Of a stretch of DNA of 64,000 nucleotides, positions 53,677 to 61,859 are shown piece by piece. Source of the stretch: Leifsonia sp. Leaf264 (GTDB lineage: Bacteria > Actinomycetota > Actinomycetes > Actinomycetales > Microbacteriaceae); the NCBI RefSeq assembly GCF_001422325.1, contig NZ_LMMR01000011.1:1-64000 (forward strand). The letters run 5' to 3'. How positions within the stretch are numbered: position 1 is the stretch's first letter; every line of letters starts with the position of its first letter. Under the pieces are notes generated by a model. It was not told the DNA's origin. It did not search any database and saw nothing but the letters and a program-made list of their open reading frames with translations. A program made the translations under genes and the position numbers.

Positions 53677-54459
53677 TCAGCCCCGCCTGATGATCGCCAG
53701 GCTTCGACGCTGAGGCCACTGGCGCAGCGACACGGGCAGCCACGGCCACAGCAGGCCGGTGATGGCCAGGGTGCGACGGAATCGGCGCTCGGCGCGAGCC
53801 GTCCAGCGGATGCCGTACGCGGATCGGACGGCATCGGGCAGCAGTCCGGCCGTCACGAGACGGGCGAGAGGCATGGCCAGCCCGAGCGGCGCCGGCAGGG
53901 AGCGCGCGAACATCAGCTGCCGGGAGACCGCATGCACATCGGCATCCACGGACAACCGCGGGAGCATCTGCGCCCAGTACTCCGCGAAAGCGGCCCTGTC
54001 GGCCGGCCACTGTCCGCGCGGTAGTTGCAGGCGGATGCCGAGCTCGGCATAGGCGTCGTACAGGGCGTCGGCCTCGGCCGGGTCCAGCGGGCCGAAGAGC
54101 TCCTCGTGCACGACCACGGCGGTGTCGTAGAGGGTCGCGGCCACCCAGAGCTGCAACTGCGGATCGTAGGCGCTGTACGCAGGGGCTGTGCCGCGCGCCT
54201 CACCGCGCACCGGCGAGTGCGCGCGGTTCACGAGTCGCACGGCTCGCACCCTGTCGGCCTCGGTTCCGTAGACGATCGCGTACGCGTAGGCGAGGGTGGC
54301 CCAGAGCCGGTCCAGGGGTCGCCCGGCGAAGTCGGAGTGATCGACGACGCCGCGCCCGACAGGCGGATACGCCAGTTGCAGCAGGATCGCGCGTGCCCCG
54401 CCCGCGATGAGCACGCCATCGCCGGCGAACCGGGGGAGGCCGCGCTGATGCTCTGACAT
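53677..54459 (-). CDS. MpaB/rubber-oxygenase-like protein (DUF2236)
   Basis: The 260-residue protein matches the oxygenase MpaB/rubber oxygenase (Lcp) catalytic-domain family: GGARAILLQLAYPPVGRGVVDHSDFAGRPLDRLWATLAYAYAIVYG near the start, ELFGPLDPAEADALYDAYAELG in the middle and LRQWPQRRSLAIIRRG at the end. Members bind heme b; conserved His/Arg residues are in VVDHSDF and VNRAHSPVRG. Substrate unknown. ATG 54459 is six bases after TAGCGT. Confidence 0.85.
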   Translation of the reverse strand: MSEHQRGLPRFAGDGVLIAGGARAILLQLAYPPVGRGVVDHSDFAGRPLDRLWATLAYAYAIVYGTEADRVRAVRLVNRAHSPVRGEARGTAPAYSAYDPQLQLWVAATLYDTAVVVHEELFGPLDPAEADALYDAYAELGIRLQLPRGQWPADRAAFAEYWAQMLPRLSVDADVHAVSRQLMFARSLPAPLGLAMPLARLVTAGLLPDAVRSAYGIRWTARAERRFRRTLAITGLLWPWLPVSLRQWPQRRSLAIIRRG

Positions 54460-54465
54460 GCGACA

Positions 54466-54471
54466 ACGCTA
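54466..54471 (-). promoter_or_regulatory. -10-like box TAGCGT for the MpaB-like gene
   Basis: Minus strand, six bases before ATG 54459. It faces the TAGACT box of the divergent GH3 gene, only 30 bases apart. Confidence 0.4.
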
Positions 54472-54501
54472 CGCGCTCAGACTGCTCGGATGCCGCACGC
54501 C

Positions 54502-54507
54502 TAGACT
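54502..54507 (+). promoter_or_regulatory. -10 box TAGACT for the GH3 lipoprotein gene
   Basis: Exactly six bases before ATG 54514; leaderless start. Confidence 0.5.
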
Positions 54508-54513
54508 CCCTGC

Positions 54514-55683
54514 ATGGTCGGGCGGCGAGTGAGGACGACGGCGCTCGCACTGGCGGTCGCCGTGCTGCTCGTGGGTTGCGCGGCGTCCGGGTCGGCCATC
54601 CCGACATCGACGCAGCCAGCCCCCGTGCAGCACCCGCATCGGGCCGCTCCGGATCCCGTGACCGTCGAGGCGCGTGAACGCCTGCACGCCATGAGCCTGG
54701 AGCAGCGGATCGCGAGCCTGCTCATGCTGCATCTCCCCGGCACGGATGCCGCTGCCATCGCGGCGCAGGCCACACGATACGCACCGGGCGGCATCATCCT
54801 GATGGGCGACAACACGGCGGGGGGAGTGGCCGGGGTGCGCGCCATCACCGATGCCGTGGACTCGGCGTCGGAGCTGCCGCTCCTGGTCGCCGTCGATCAG
54901 GAAGGCGGCGAGGTCAGCCGACTGGACGAGGACCCGTCACCCGGCGCCGATGTGTTGCGGGGGCTGGCGGCATCCGTCACCGACGACGCCTTCTCCGCCA
55001 GGGCCGACGTGCTCGCCGGCGCAGGGATCTCGGTCAACTTCGGCATCGTCGCCGACGTGACGGCGGATCCGGAGTCCTTCCTGGCCGGCCGTGTGCTCGG
55101 CACCGACCCGTCGGCAGCCGCCGATCACGTCGCCGCGGCCGTGGCCGGCGAGCACGGCCGGGTGCTCAGCACGCTCAAGCACTTCCCAGGTCACGGTGCC
55201 GCGCCCGGCGACTCGCACACCTCCATCCCGACGACGGCCGAGACCCTCGTCGACTGGCGGGCGACGGATGCAGCGCCCTTCGCCGCGGGCATCGCCGCCG
55301 GAGCCGAGCTGGTGATGTTCGGCCACCTCGCCTACACGGCGGTCGATGACGCTCCAGCCTCCCTGTCGCCGGCGTGGCACGGGATCCTGCGCGACCAGCT
55401 CGGCTTCGACGGCATCTCGATCACCGATGACATGGGCATGCTCGAAGACTCCGGGGTGCCGGCCTATGCCGACAGCAGCGAGAACGCCGTGCAGGCCATT
55501 GCGGCCGGCAACACGATGCTGCTGTACGTGCCGTCGCCGGACCCGTCGGGTGCCGGGTTCGACCCTGATGCGGTGGTGGCCGACGTCGCCGCGGCCGTGC
55601 GCGCTGGCCGCATTCCGGCCGCGACGGTCGATCGAGCGGCGCTCGCGCTACTCCGGGCGAGGATCGGTCTCGCCGCCGACTGA
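54514..55683 (+). CDS. Glycoside hydrolase family 3 lipoprotein (NagZ-like)
   Basis: The 389-residue precursor has a signal peptide with lipobox VLLVGCAAS (Cys22) and a single GH3 TIM barrel. Hallmarks are KHFPGHGAAPGDSHTSIP (from residue 223), the NagZ-type His/Asp dyad, and the nucleophile region ISITDDMGM (Asp305/Asp306). NagZ removes beta-N-acetylglucosamine from peptidoglycan fragments; being extracellular here, it would act on released or surface wall material. It lacks the C-terminal domain of larger GH3 enzymes. Its 3' end overlaps the convergent TMEM175-like gene by 36 bases. Confidence 0.92.
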   Translation: MVGRRVRTTALALAVAVLLVGCAASGSAIPTSTQPAPVQHPHRAAPDPVTVEARERLHAMSLEQRIASLLMLHLPGTDAAAIAAQATRYAPGGIILMGDNTAGGVAGVRAITDAVDSASELPLLVAVDQEGGEVSRLDEDPSPGADVLRGLAASVTDDAFSARADVLAGAGISVNFGIVADVTADPESFLAGRVLGTDPSAAADHVAAAVAGEHGRVLSTLKHFPGHGAAPGDSHTSIPTTAETLVDWRATDAAPFAAGIAAGAELVMFGHLAYTAVDDAPASLSPAWHGILRDQLGFDGISITDDMGMLEDSGVPAYADSSENAVQAIAAGNTMLLYVPSPDPSGAGFDPDAVVADVAAAVRAGRIPAATVDRAALALLRARIGLAAD

Positions 55684-56328
55684 CGGCGAGGATGCGTCGT
55701 CGGCCTGCGGATCCGGCGCACCACCGATCAGGCGCGACAGAACGGGGTCGAAGGCGTAGGCGATGAACGCCCAGGAGCCAATGAGCGGTGCGGCGAGCAC
55801 CACGAGGGCGCCGAGGATGACGGCGCTGAGCGCGTTGCGGCGGCTGCGCGCAGTCTCGTCGGGGGTCAGCCCATCGACCAGGCCGGCGCCGGGACGGGTG
55901 GCCCGAATCCAGAGCAGGTAGCCGAACAGGACGACCCAGAAGAAGTTGAGCGGGAGCAGGCTCTGTCCGAGGGTGAGATCGCCGAACCGGCTGTCGAGGC
56001 TGGTCGTGAACGGTATGAGAACGACGCCGAACAGGCGCACGGTGTTCAGCACCAGCATCGAGCCGTCCACCTTGATGATGTACTCGAATTGGCGCACGTG
56101 GATGCTCCACAACAGGCACAGCAGGAAGAAGCTGATGGCGAAGCTCAGGATGGCGGGCCACATGTCGACGAGCCCCTGCCAGAGTTCGGCATCCGTCGTC
56201 GCCCGTGAGAGGTCGTTCACCGTCAGGTCGAGCACGAGGAGGGTGGCCGCGATGGCGAACACCCCGTCGGTGAAGGCCTCGAGGCGTCGAGTGGAGACTG
56301 TGGCCGCGGCGGGGCGTGAGCGTTTCAT
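55648..56328 (-). CDS. TMEM175-family (DUF1211) potassium channel-like protein
   Basis: The 226-residue protein has one six-helix TMEM175 unit. The first helix carries the signature RLEAFTDGVFAIAATLLVLDL, with the F-(S/T)-D motif. Prokaryotic TMEM175 proteins are K+ channels. It is the last gene of the winged-helix-FUSC-TMEM175 run, with an ATGA overlap with the FUSC gene. Its final 36 bases lie antisense to the end of the GH3 gene. Confidence 0.9.
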   Translation of the reverse strand: MKRSRPAAATVSTRRLEAFTDGVFAIAATLLVLDLTVNDLSRATTDAELWQGLVDMWPAILSFAISFFLLCLLWSIHVRQFEYIIKVDGSMLVLNTVRLFGVVLIPFTTSLDSRFGDLTLGQSLLPLNFFWVVLFGYLLWIRATRPGAGLVDGLTPDETARSRRNALSAVILGALVVLAAPLIGSWAFIAYAFDPVLSRLIGGAPDPQADDASSPSVGGETDPRPE

Positions 56329-57377
56329 TCGGTACCGACGATCTCTTCGTGCACCCGGCGCAGGTCTTCCATGAGGGAGCCGATGAGCACCCAGTGCTCG
56401 GCATGCGGTGTGAGGATGCGCAGGGGCGCTGTGAGCAGGGGCAGGCCCTCGGTCATCGTCTCGGGCTCGGGCCGGGTGTCATCGACAGGGTGCACGAGCA
56501 GCCGCAGGTCGTGGGCCGCCCGTTCGAGCTCGTCGACGATGGGTTCGACTGTCGGCTCGGTCGGCAGGGTGGCGTCGTAGTGGTCGTGCACGGCGCGTGT
56601 CATGTTCAGCGAGCGAGTAACGAGCGGCCCCATGCGCGTGAACAGGGCCTCTTCGGCGTCGAGCTTCGCCCGATAGCGCTGCTGGCGTGGGTTGAACGCG
56701 AGCGACTCGTCGGCGGCGGTCAACGCCTCCTGCGCCTTGGCCTGAATCGGACGCAGGAGGCGGGCCGTGATCAGGATCTCCTGCAGCTGGGCGTCGGTCT
56801 TGGCGGTGCGCAGCGCGTCGGCGAGGCGGTCGAAGGTGGCGGCGATCTCGACGCCGAGAGCCGTCACGGCGTTCTGAGCCGGCGCCAGCAGAACCGGCGG
56901 TACGACGAGGATGTTGACGATGACGCCGATGGCCGCGCCGATGAGGGTCTCGATGATGCGGGCAAGAGCGTAGTCGGGAGTCGTCGAGCCGATCGTCAGC
57001 ACCAGCATCACGCTGATCGGGATCTGGTTGGCCGAACCCGGAGTGAGGCGCAGCGCCCAGCCCACGAAGATCGCCAGCACTATGGCGGCGAGCACCACGA
57101 AGCTGTGCTGGCCGAAGACGATCCCGATGCCGAAGGCGATGATCACGCCGGCGATCACGCCGAAGCTGCGCTCGACGGCGCGGCCGACGGACTGGTTGAC
57201 GCTCGGCTGCACGACGAGGAGGGCTGCGATGGCCGCGAAGACGGGCAGGGTGCCCGGCAGCACCAGCTCGGCGATGAACCAGGCGAGCACCGTGGCGACA
57301 GCGGACTTCGTCACCTGGAGCAACGGGATGCGCGCGCTCGATCGGAGTCGGGACGTGAAGCGTGCGGGGCCGGTCAC
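56325..57377 (-). CDS. FUSC-family membrane protein (aromatic acid exporter-like)
   Basis: The 350-residue protein has an N-terminal FUSC/ArAE-type domain of about six helices (residues 15-165), including the typical ...VVQPSVNQSVGRAVERSFGVIAGVIIAF and ...ETLIGAAIGVIVNILVVPP, and a long soluble helical C-terminus (170-345). Family members export aromatic acids or are scaffolds. GTG 57377 is six bases after TAGCCT on the minus strand, which contains the stop of the upstream winged-helix gene. Confidence 0.88.
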   Translation of the reverse strand: MTGPARFTSRLRSSARIPLLQVTKSAVATVLAWFIAELVLPGTLPVFAAIAALLVVQPSVNQSVGRAVERSFGVIAGVIIAFGIGIVFGQHSFVVLAAIVLAIFVGWALRLTPGSANQIPISVMLVLTIGSTTPDYALARIIETLIGAAIGVIVNILVVPPVLLAPAQNAVTALGVEIAATFDRLADALRTAKTDAQLQEILITARLLRPIQAKAQEALTAADESLAFNPRQQRYRAKLDAEEALFTRMGPLVTRSLNMTRAVHDHYDATLPTEPTVEPIVDELERAAHDLRLLVHPVDDTRPEPETMTEGLPLLTAPLRILTPHAEHWVLIGSLMEDLRRVHEEIVGTE

Positions 57378-57383
57378 TCTCTC

Positions 57384-57389
57384 AGGCTA
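57384..57389 (-). promoter_or_regulatory. -10 box TAGCCT overlapping the winged-helix gene stop
   Basis: Minus strand, six bases before the FUSC GTG; TAG is the stop of the 374-aa gene. Fourth example of the fused stop/-10 arrangement. Confidence 0.5.
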
Positions 57390-58511
57390 CTGCGACCGAA
57401 CGTGCGACTGGCCGAGGAAGGCGGCGTACGCGGCCGTGGAACGCTCGATGGCCTTCATCCGGCTCGCCGACGGCGGGCGCCCGTCGAAGGGCCGCACCTC
57501 GACACCGACACCCGCCCGGCTGGAGCGGCGACGCCAGGTGCCGATCACCCGTCCGGCCGCGACCACGGTCGGCTGGAAGACGCCGTTCCGGCCCGGGACG
57601 ACGGCGTCCTCGTTCGCGGGATCGATGATCGGGCCGCGGTCGGTGTAGCCGAGGTAGTACTCGTCGAAGCCCGGGAGGAGGTGAACCGATGCCGTGAACG
57701 CCCGCCTGCCGGCATCGGCTGTGGTCGCAGTAGCGGCCGTGGTCTCGGCATCGGCCGTCGACCAGAGGCCGGCGTCGGCGTCGAACGGCACGACCCGGCC
57801 GTCGGTCCGTGCGATCTCGAGGCCGCGCCGCGAGTCCGTGAGAGTCAGCTTGCTCCAGCCGGCGAAATCCCGCACCGTCGCCGGACCGCGGCCCCGCAGG
57901 TAGCGCGTGACGAACTCGGCGAGTGCCTCGTCTCGCTCGAGGGTGCGAGACTCGCGGATCCAGCGCTCGGTGGGCACCAGCCTCTGCACGCCGTCGCGGA
58001 CCGGCCCCCAGGCCCAGTACCCGGTCTGCGCGAGGTGGGCGATGAGGTGGTAGCCGCGTTGTCCCGTCGGATCGATGCCGTTCTCGACCAGCAGGGTCAT
58101 GAACTCGTCGCGGGCGAGGTCGTCGGCGCTCGCAAGGGCGTCGTCGCAGATCGCCTGGACGCGATCCAGCATGGCCTCATCGATGCCGAGCTGGGCCCGG
58201 CGCGTCGTCGCCTGCGCGAGCATGCGCGGCCCCGTGAGCGCGAGCATCCAGCCGAGGTCGACCGCCGGCACCGTGAACAGAGTGCCGCGCATGGTCCAGG
58301 CGCGCACGAGCTCGCCGCGGTCGAAGGCGTCGAGCACGGCGGCATCCGTCACTCCGGAACGGATGCCGATGGCCCAGCGGGCCGCGGCGAAGTCCTGCGC
58401 CTGGATGGCCAGCATGCGCTCGAGAACGTGCAGGGGCGTGTCGGTGCCACCGATGCCGTGAGCGCCGAGCCTCAGTCTGAGCAGCTCGCGTTGCTGGGAA
58501 TCCGCCGCCAT
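57387..58511 (-). CDS. HTH_42 winged-helix protein, AlkZ/YcaQ DNA glycosylase-like
   Basis: The 374-residue protein belongs to the HTH_42 family: three tandem winged helices and a C-terminal beta-rich part. The catalytic QxQ motif is Gln37-Ala-Gln39 in LAIQAQDFAA, the same spacing as in AlkZ, which removes bulky or crosslinking alkyl lesions. Further hallmarks are RAWTMRGTLFTVPAVDLGWM and HLLPGFDEYYLGYTDR. The insertion of Ala/Thr-rich sequence near residue 265 is unusual. It is followed by the FUSC exporter and a channel. Glycosylase activity is inferred from the motif. Confidence 0.85.
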   Translation of the reverse strand: MAADSQQRELLRLRLGAHGIGGTDTPLHVLERMLAIQAQDFAAARWAIGIRSGVTDAAVLDAFDRGELVRAWTMRGTLFTVPAVDLGWMLALTGPRMLAQATTRRAQLGIDEAMLDRVQAICDDALASADDLARDEFMTLLVENGIDPTGQRGYHLIAHLAQTGYWAWGPVRDGVQRLVPTERWIRESRTLERDEALAEFVTRYLRGRGPATVRDFAGWSKLTLTDSRRGLEIARTDGRVVPFDADAGLWSTADAETTAATATTADAGRRAFTASVHLLPGFDEYYLGYTDRGPIIDPANEDAVVPGRNGVFQPTVVAAGRVIGTWRRRSSRAGVGVEVRPFDGRPPSASRMKAIERSTAAYAAFLGQSHVRSQ

Positions 58512-58519
58512 AGTGCCTC

Positions 58520-58525
58520 AGTATC
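58520..58525 (-). promoter_or_regulatory. -10-like box GATACT for the winged-helix gene
   Basis: Minus strand, eight bases before ATG 58511. Confidence 0.35.
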
Positions 58526-58569
58526 GCGCAACCCACCGACGGCGGAACAGGCGGCCGGCCGGCAGCGTT

Positions 58570-58575
58570 TAGACT
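58570..58575 (+). promoter_or_regulatory. -10 box TAGACT for the ABC-F gene
   Basis: It gives a transcription start near 58582 and a leader of about 50 bases with a GAAGGG ribosome-binding site before GTG 58632. It also argues against the earlier in-frame GTG at 58578. Confidence 0.45.
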
Positions 58576-58631
58576 GAGTGGCTGCGCCTCTCGCGCGACT
58601 TCCCCACTTTCTGCTACCGAAGGGTTCCCCC

Positions 58632-60230
58632 GTGCTCGCCGTACACGACCTCGAGATCCGCGTGGGGGCGCGCGTGCTGATGCAGGACGTGAACTTCCGG
58701 GTCTCCGACGGAGACAAGATCGGTCTGGTGGGTCGCAATGGAGCGGGCAAGACGACACTGACGAAGACTCTCGCCGGGGAGACCCTTCCCACCGGCGGTC
58801 GCATCGACCGCAGTGGCGAGATCGGCTACCTGCCGCAGGACCCGCGCTCGGGCGACCCCGAGGAGCTCGCGCGCACGCGCATCCTGAACGCCCGCGGCCT
58901 CGGCTCGCTGGTGCAGGGCATGCACGAGGCGACCCTGGCCATGGCCAGCGACGATCCGGCGGTCAGTGAGGCCGGCATGAAGAAGTACGGCACCCTGACC
59001 GACCAGTTCCAGGCCCTCGGCGGCTATGCGGCCGAGGCGGAGGCCGCGTCGATCGCGTCGAACCTCAACCTGCCCGATCGCATCCTCGAGCAGCCGCTGA
59101 AGACGCTCTCGGGTGGTCAGCGTCGCCGCATCGAGCTGGCCCGCATCCTGTTCTCGGATGCCGGCACCATGATCCTCGACGAGCCGACGAACCACCTCGA
59201 CGCCGACTCCATCGTGTGGCTGCGCGACTTCCTGAAGAACTACAAGGGCGGCTTCATCGTGATCACCCACGATGTCGAGCTCGTGGGGGAGACCGTGAAC
59301 CGCGTCTTCTACCTCGACGCCAACCGCACCGTCATCGACATCTACAACATGGGCTGGAAGCACTACCAGCGCCAGCGTGCCGCCGACGAGGAGCGCCGCA
59401 AGAAGGAGCGCTCCAACGCCGAGAAGAAGGCCGGCGTGCTGCAGATGCAGGCGGCCAAGTTCGGCGCCAAGGCGTCGAAGGCGGCAGCGGCCCACCAGAT
59501 GGTCGCCCGCGCCGAGAAGCTGCTCTCGGGACTCGAGGAGGTGCGTGCGGTCGACCGCGTCGCCAAGCTGCGCTTCCCGACGCCCGCCCCCTGCGGTCGC
59601 ACGCCCCTGCAGGCCTCCGACCTGTCGAAGAGCTACGGTTCGCTCGAGATCTTCACGGCGGTCGACCTCGCGATCGACCGCGGCTCCAAGGTGGTCATCA
59701 TCGGCCTGAACGGTGCCGGGAAGACGACCCTGCTGCGCATCCTCGGCGGAGTCGACCAGCCGGACACCGGCCAGGTCGAGCCCGGCCACGGACTGCGCGT
59801 CGGCTACTTCGCCCAGGAGCACGAGACCATCGACGTGAAGGCCACTGTTCTCCAGAACATGGTGTCGTCGTCGCCGAGCCTGACCGAGACCGAGGCCCGC
59901 AAGGTGCTCGGCTCGTTCCTGTTCACCGGCGATGACTCCCACAAGCTCGCCGGCGTGCTCTCGGGCGGCGAGAAGACCCGTCTCGCCCTCGCGATGATCG
60001 TCGTCTCCGGCGCCAACGTGCTGCTGCTGGACGAGCCCACGAACAACCTCGACCCCGCCAGCCGCGCCGAGATCCTCGACGCCCTCGCGCACTTCGAGGG
60101 TGCCGTCGTGCTGGTCTCGCACGACCCCGGAGCCGTCGAGGCGCTCAACCCCGAGCGCGTGCTCATCCTGCCCGACGGCGTCGAGGACCACTGGAACGCC
60201 GAGTACGCCGACCTGATCGCGCTGGCGTAA
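58632..60230 (+). CDS. ABC-F family ATPase
   Basis: The 532-residue soluble protein has two ABC domains without membrane helices. First: Walker A GRNGAGKTT, signature LSGGQRRRIELARIL, Walker B MILDEPTNHLDADS. Second: Walker A GLNGAGKTT, signature LSGGEKTRLALA, Walker B VLLLDEPTNNLDPAS. The linker between them (about 245-330) is basic and helical, as in ribosome-binding ABC-F factors (EttA/Uup/ARE-like). It most resembles the actinobacterial EttA-like housekeeping type rather than a resistance factor; this is a judgement from the linker length. It is convergent with SURF1. Confidence 0.92.
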   Translation: MLAVHDLEIRVGARVLMQDVNFRVSDGDKIGLVGRNGAGKTTLTKTLAGETLPTGGRIDRSGEIGYLPQDPRSGDPEELARTRILNARGLGSLVQGMHEATLAMASDDPAVSEAGMKKYGTLTDQFQALGGYAAEAEAASIASNLNLPDRILEQPLKTLSGGQRRRIELARILFSDAGTMILDEPTNHLDADSIVWLRDFLKNYKGGFIVITHDVELVGETVNRVFYLDANRTVIDIYNMGWKHYQRQRAADEERRKKERSNAEKKAGVLQMQAAKFGAKASKAAAAHQMVARAEKLLSGLEEVRAVDRVAKLRFPTPAPCGRTPLQASDLSKSYGSLEIFTAVDLAIDRGSKVVIIGLNGAGKTTLLRILGGVDQPDTGQVEPGHGLRVGYFAQEHETIDVKATVLQNMVSSSPSLTETEARKVLGSFLFTGDDSHKLAGVLSGGEKTRLALAMIVVSGANVLLLDEPTNNLDPASRAEILDALAHFEGAVVLVSHDPGAVEALNPERVLILPDGVEDHWNAEYADLIALA

Positions 60231-60300
60231 GGACCGTTCGGTCACTCCCGCTCGCGGAGCTCCGCGCAGCGGAGGGACCGGGCGTCTGCTCTCCTCGGCT

Positions 60301-60346
60301 TCGCAGCAGCAGCACCAGCAGCCGCCGCAGCCGCCGCAGCCGCTGC
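60301..60346. repeat. Short-period GCAGC/GCCGCC repeat
   Basis: A run of AGCAGC, CAGCAGC and CCGCAGC units in the 142-base gap between the ends of the ABC-F and SURF1 genes. It is not in a plausible reading frame and may be a slippage-prone tract. Confidence 0.5.
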
Positions 60347-60372
60347 GCGTCTGTGGCTCTGCCAGCGGCGGG

Positions 60373-61227
60373 TCAGCGACCCGGCGTGTGCTGCGCGTCG
60401 AGGATCTCGTCCTCGATCGCGCCGTCGGTCTTGGCCTTCTTCGCTCGACGACGCTCGCGCTCGAGGGCGCGCTCGCGTTCCTCGGGGTCGTCGGCGTTCA
60501 GCATCCGGTACTCGTTGCGCACGGCCCAGCCGAAGCCGATGAAGCCCAGGAGGGCGAAGACGAACCACTGGAACGCGTACGACAGGTGCGGACCCTCGTC
60601 GAGGGCCGGCTTCTCGGCGGCGGCGGGACGGGTGGCCGTAGCCGGCGTCTCCGAGTCCATGAGGCCGTACGCGCCCGTGTACGTCGACTCTCCGACGATC
60701 TCGGCCATGTCGTTGAGTTCGATGGTGGCGACCTCGTTTCCGGATGCGCTGCGACCGGCGATGTGCGGCTCACCGGCCTTCAGCCGCGCCACGACGGTCA
60801 CCTCGCCCGACGGTGCTTCGGGGATCTCATCGGGGGCATCCTGACGCGATCCCGTCGGCAGCCAGCCGCGGTCGACGATGAAGACCGTTCCGTCCGCAAG
60901 CTGCAGCGGGGTCAGCACCTCGAAGCCCGGACTCTGGTCGCGCGGTCGGTTGCGGGCGAGCCGCTGGTCATCCGTGAGGTAGACCCCGGTCATCGTGACG
61001 GGCAGGTACTTCTGCGAGTCCTCGAAGGAGTCGAGCTGCGGGAGGGCGTCGGCGAGCGGAACCGGGTCGGCGTTCCAGTTGGTCTCGATGCGGTCGATCT
61101 CGGCCAGCGCCTCACCGCGGCGGGCGATCTGCCAGAAGCCCAGCGAGACGCAGACGAGCGCGAAGACGATGATGAGGGCGAGGTAACCGATCCATCGTCT
61201 GCTGAAGGCGAAGGACCATCCGGTCAC
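60373..61227 (-). CDS. SURF1-family cytochrome oxidase assembly protein
   Basis: The 284-residue protein has two membrane helices, near residues 10-30 and 212-232, bracketing an extracytoplasmic domain. SURF1 features are LGFWQIARRGE after helix 1, PVTMTGVYLTDDQRLARNRP, FIVDRGWLP and HLSYAFQWFVFALLGFIGFGWAVRNEY. SURF1 helps insert heme A into cytochrome aa3 oxidase, which links it to ctaA at 0.9 kb. The tail after residue 245 is basic and coiled. GTG 61227 overlaps the stop of the small upstream gene. Confidence 0.93.
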   Translation of the reverse strand: MTGWSFAFSRRWIGYLALIIVFALVCVSLGFWQIARRGEALAEIDRIETNWNADPVPLADALPQLDSFEDSQKYLPVTMTGVYLTDDQRLARNRPRDQSPGFEVLTPLQLADGTVFIVDRGWLPTGSRQDAPDEIPEAPSGEVTVVARLKAGEPHIAGRSASGNEVATIELNDMAEIVGESTYTGAYGLMDSETPATATRPAAAEKPALDEGPHLSYAFQWFVFALLGFIGFGWAVRNEYRMLNADDPEERERALERERRRAKKAKTDGAIEDEILDAQHTPGR

Positions 61228-61448
61228 GCGTCGGCTCCGATCTCGATGGCGCTGACGGCGACGGGGAAGTCTCGTGCAGCGAGGAACTCGCGCAGGTAGT
61301 CGACGTGCTCGTCGCAGGCGAGCCACGTCTTGCCGCGCTCACCGGTGTGAATGCGGGGGTTGCGCCAGTCGATGCGCCACGACGCCGTCGAGTCGCATCC
61401 GGCCCGAGAGCACGCGTGCACGTCGGGTGCACCGCCGATTCCGATCAC
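61224..61448 (-). CDS. Small conserved zinc-binding-like protein, 74 aa
   Basis: The product begins MIGIGGAPDVHACSRAGCDS and contains Cys13, Cys18 and Cys-Asp-Glu-His in WLACDEHVDYLREFL, probably one zinc site. It overlaps both neighbours by four bases (DUF3099 upstream, SURF1 downstream), the order common in Microbacteriaceae. It is sometimes annotated as an acetone carboxylase, for which I see no support. Function unknown. Confidence 0.8.
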   Translation of the reverse strand: MIGIGGAPDVHACSRAGCDSTASWRIDWRNPRIHTGERGKTWLACDEHVDYLREFLAARDFPVAVSAIEIGADA

Positions 61449-61747
61449 TCGTCTTCTCCGGATCGTGGGGTGGTGTCGTCGTCACGTCGCGTGACGCGCT
61501 CGATGCTGCCCGGGCGCAGCACTGTGCGCGAGCCGGGGTTCGTCTTCACGTTCGCGATGACGACGGCGATGTAGGGGAGCACGATGGCCCCGGTGGCGAA
61601 GACCCACAGCCACGGTCCGCGGGCGAACAGCATGGCGAGCACGCAGAGCACGCGGATCGACATCGTGATCGAGTACTTGATGACTCGTGCGCGACGTTCC
61701 GCATCCGGAGAGGCCGGAAGGCTGGTGATCGAGGAGGGCTGTTTCAT
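61445..61747 (-). CDS. DUF3099 membrane protein
   Basis: The 100-residue protein has two helices, RVIKYSITMSIRVLCVLAMLFARG and WLWVFATGAIVLPYIAVVIANV, the complete DUF3099 pattern. The C-terminus is acidic and disordered. It is encoded at the head of the DUF3099-small protein-SURF1 operon, divergent from fabG. AGGA lies immediately before ATG 61747. Function unknown. Confidence 0.88.
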   Translation of the reverse strand: MKQPSSITSLPASPDAERRARVIKYSITMSIRVLCVLAMLFARGPWLWVFATGAIVLPYIAVVIANVKTNPGSRTVLRPGSIERVTRRDDDTTPRSGEDE

Positions 61748-61820
61748 TCCTGGCCGAACCGCGGCGACCCGAGTGTCTCCGCTGCATCCAGCCTACGCGG
61801 GCTCGAGAGCGCTTTCGTCC

Positions 61821-61826
61821 TAGGCT
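61821..61826 (+). promoter_or_regulatory. -10 box TAGGCT for fabG
   Basis: Gives a leader of about 27 bases that carries the ribosome-binding site GAGAAGGAACC before ATG 61860. Confidence 0.45.
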
Positions 61827-61859
61827 GGGGGAGTTGTCAGCGAGAGAAGGAACCATTCC

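Noticed and set aside
60300-60350. CRISPR-like array in the repetitive tract
   Set aside because: Units are three to six bases long without spacers; no cas gene in the window.
61224-61448. Acetone carboxylase label for the 74-aa protein
   Set aside because: The protein is far too short and only shows a possible zinc site; the label is a known database artefact for this family.
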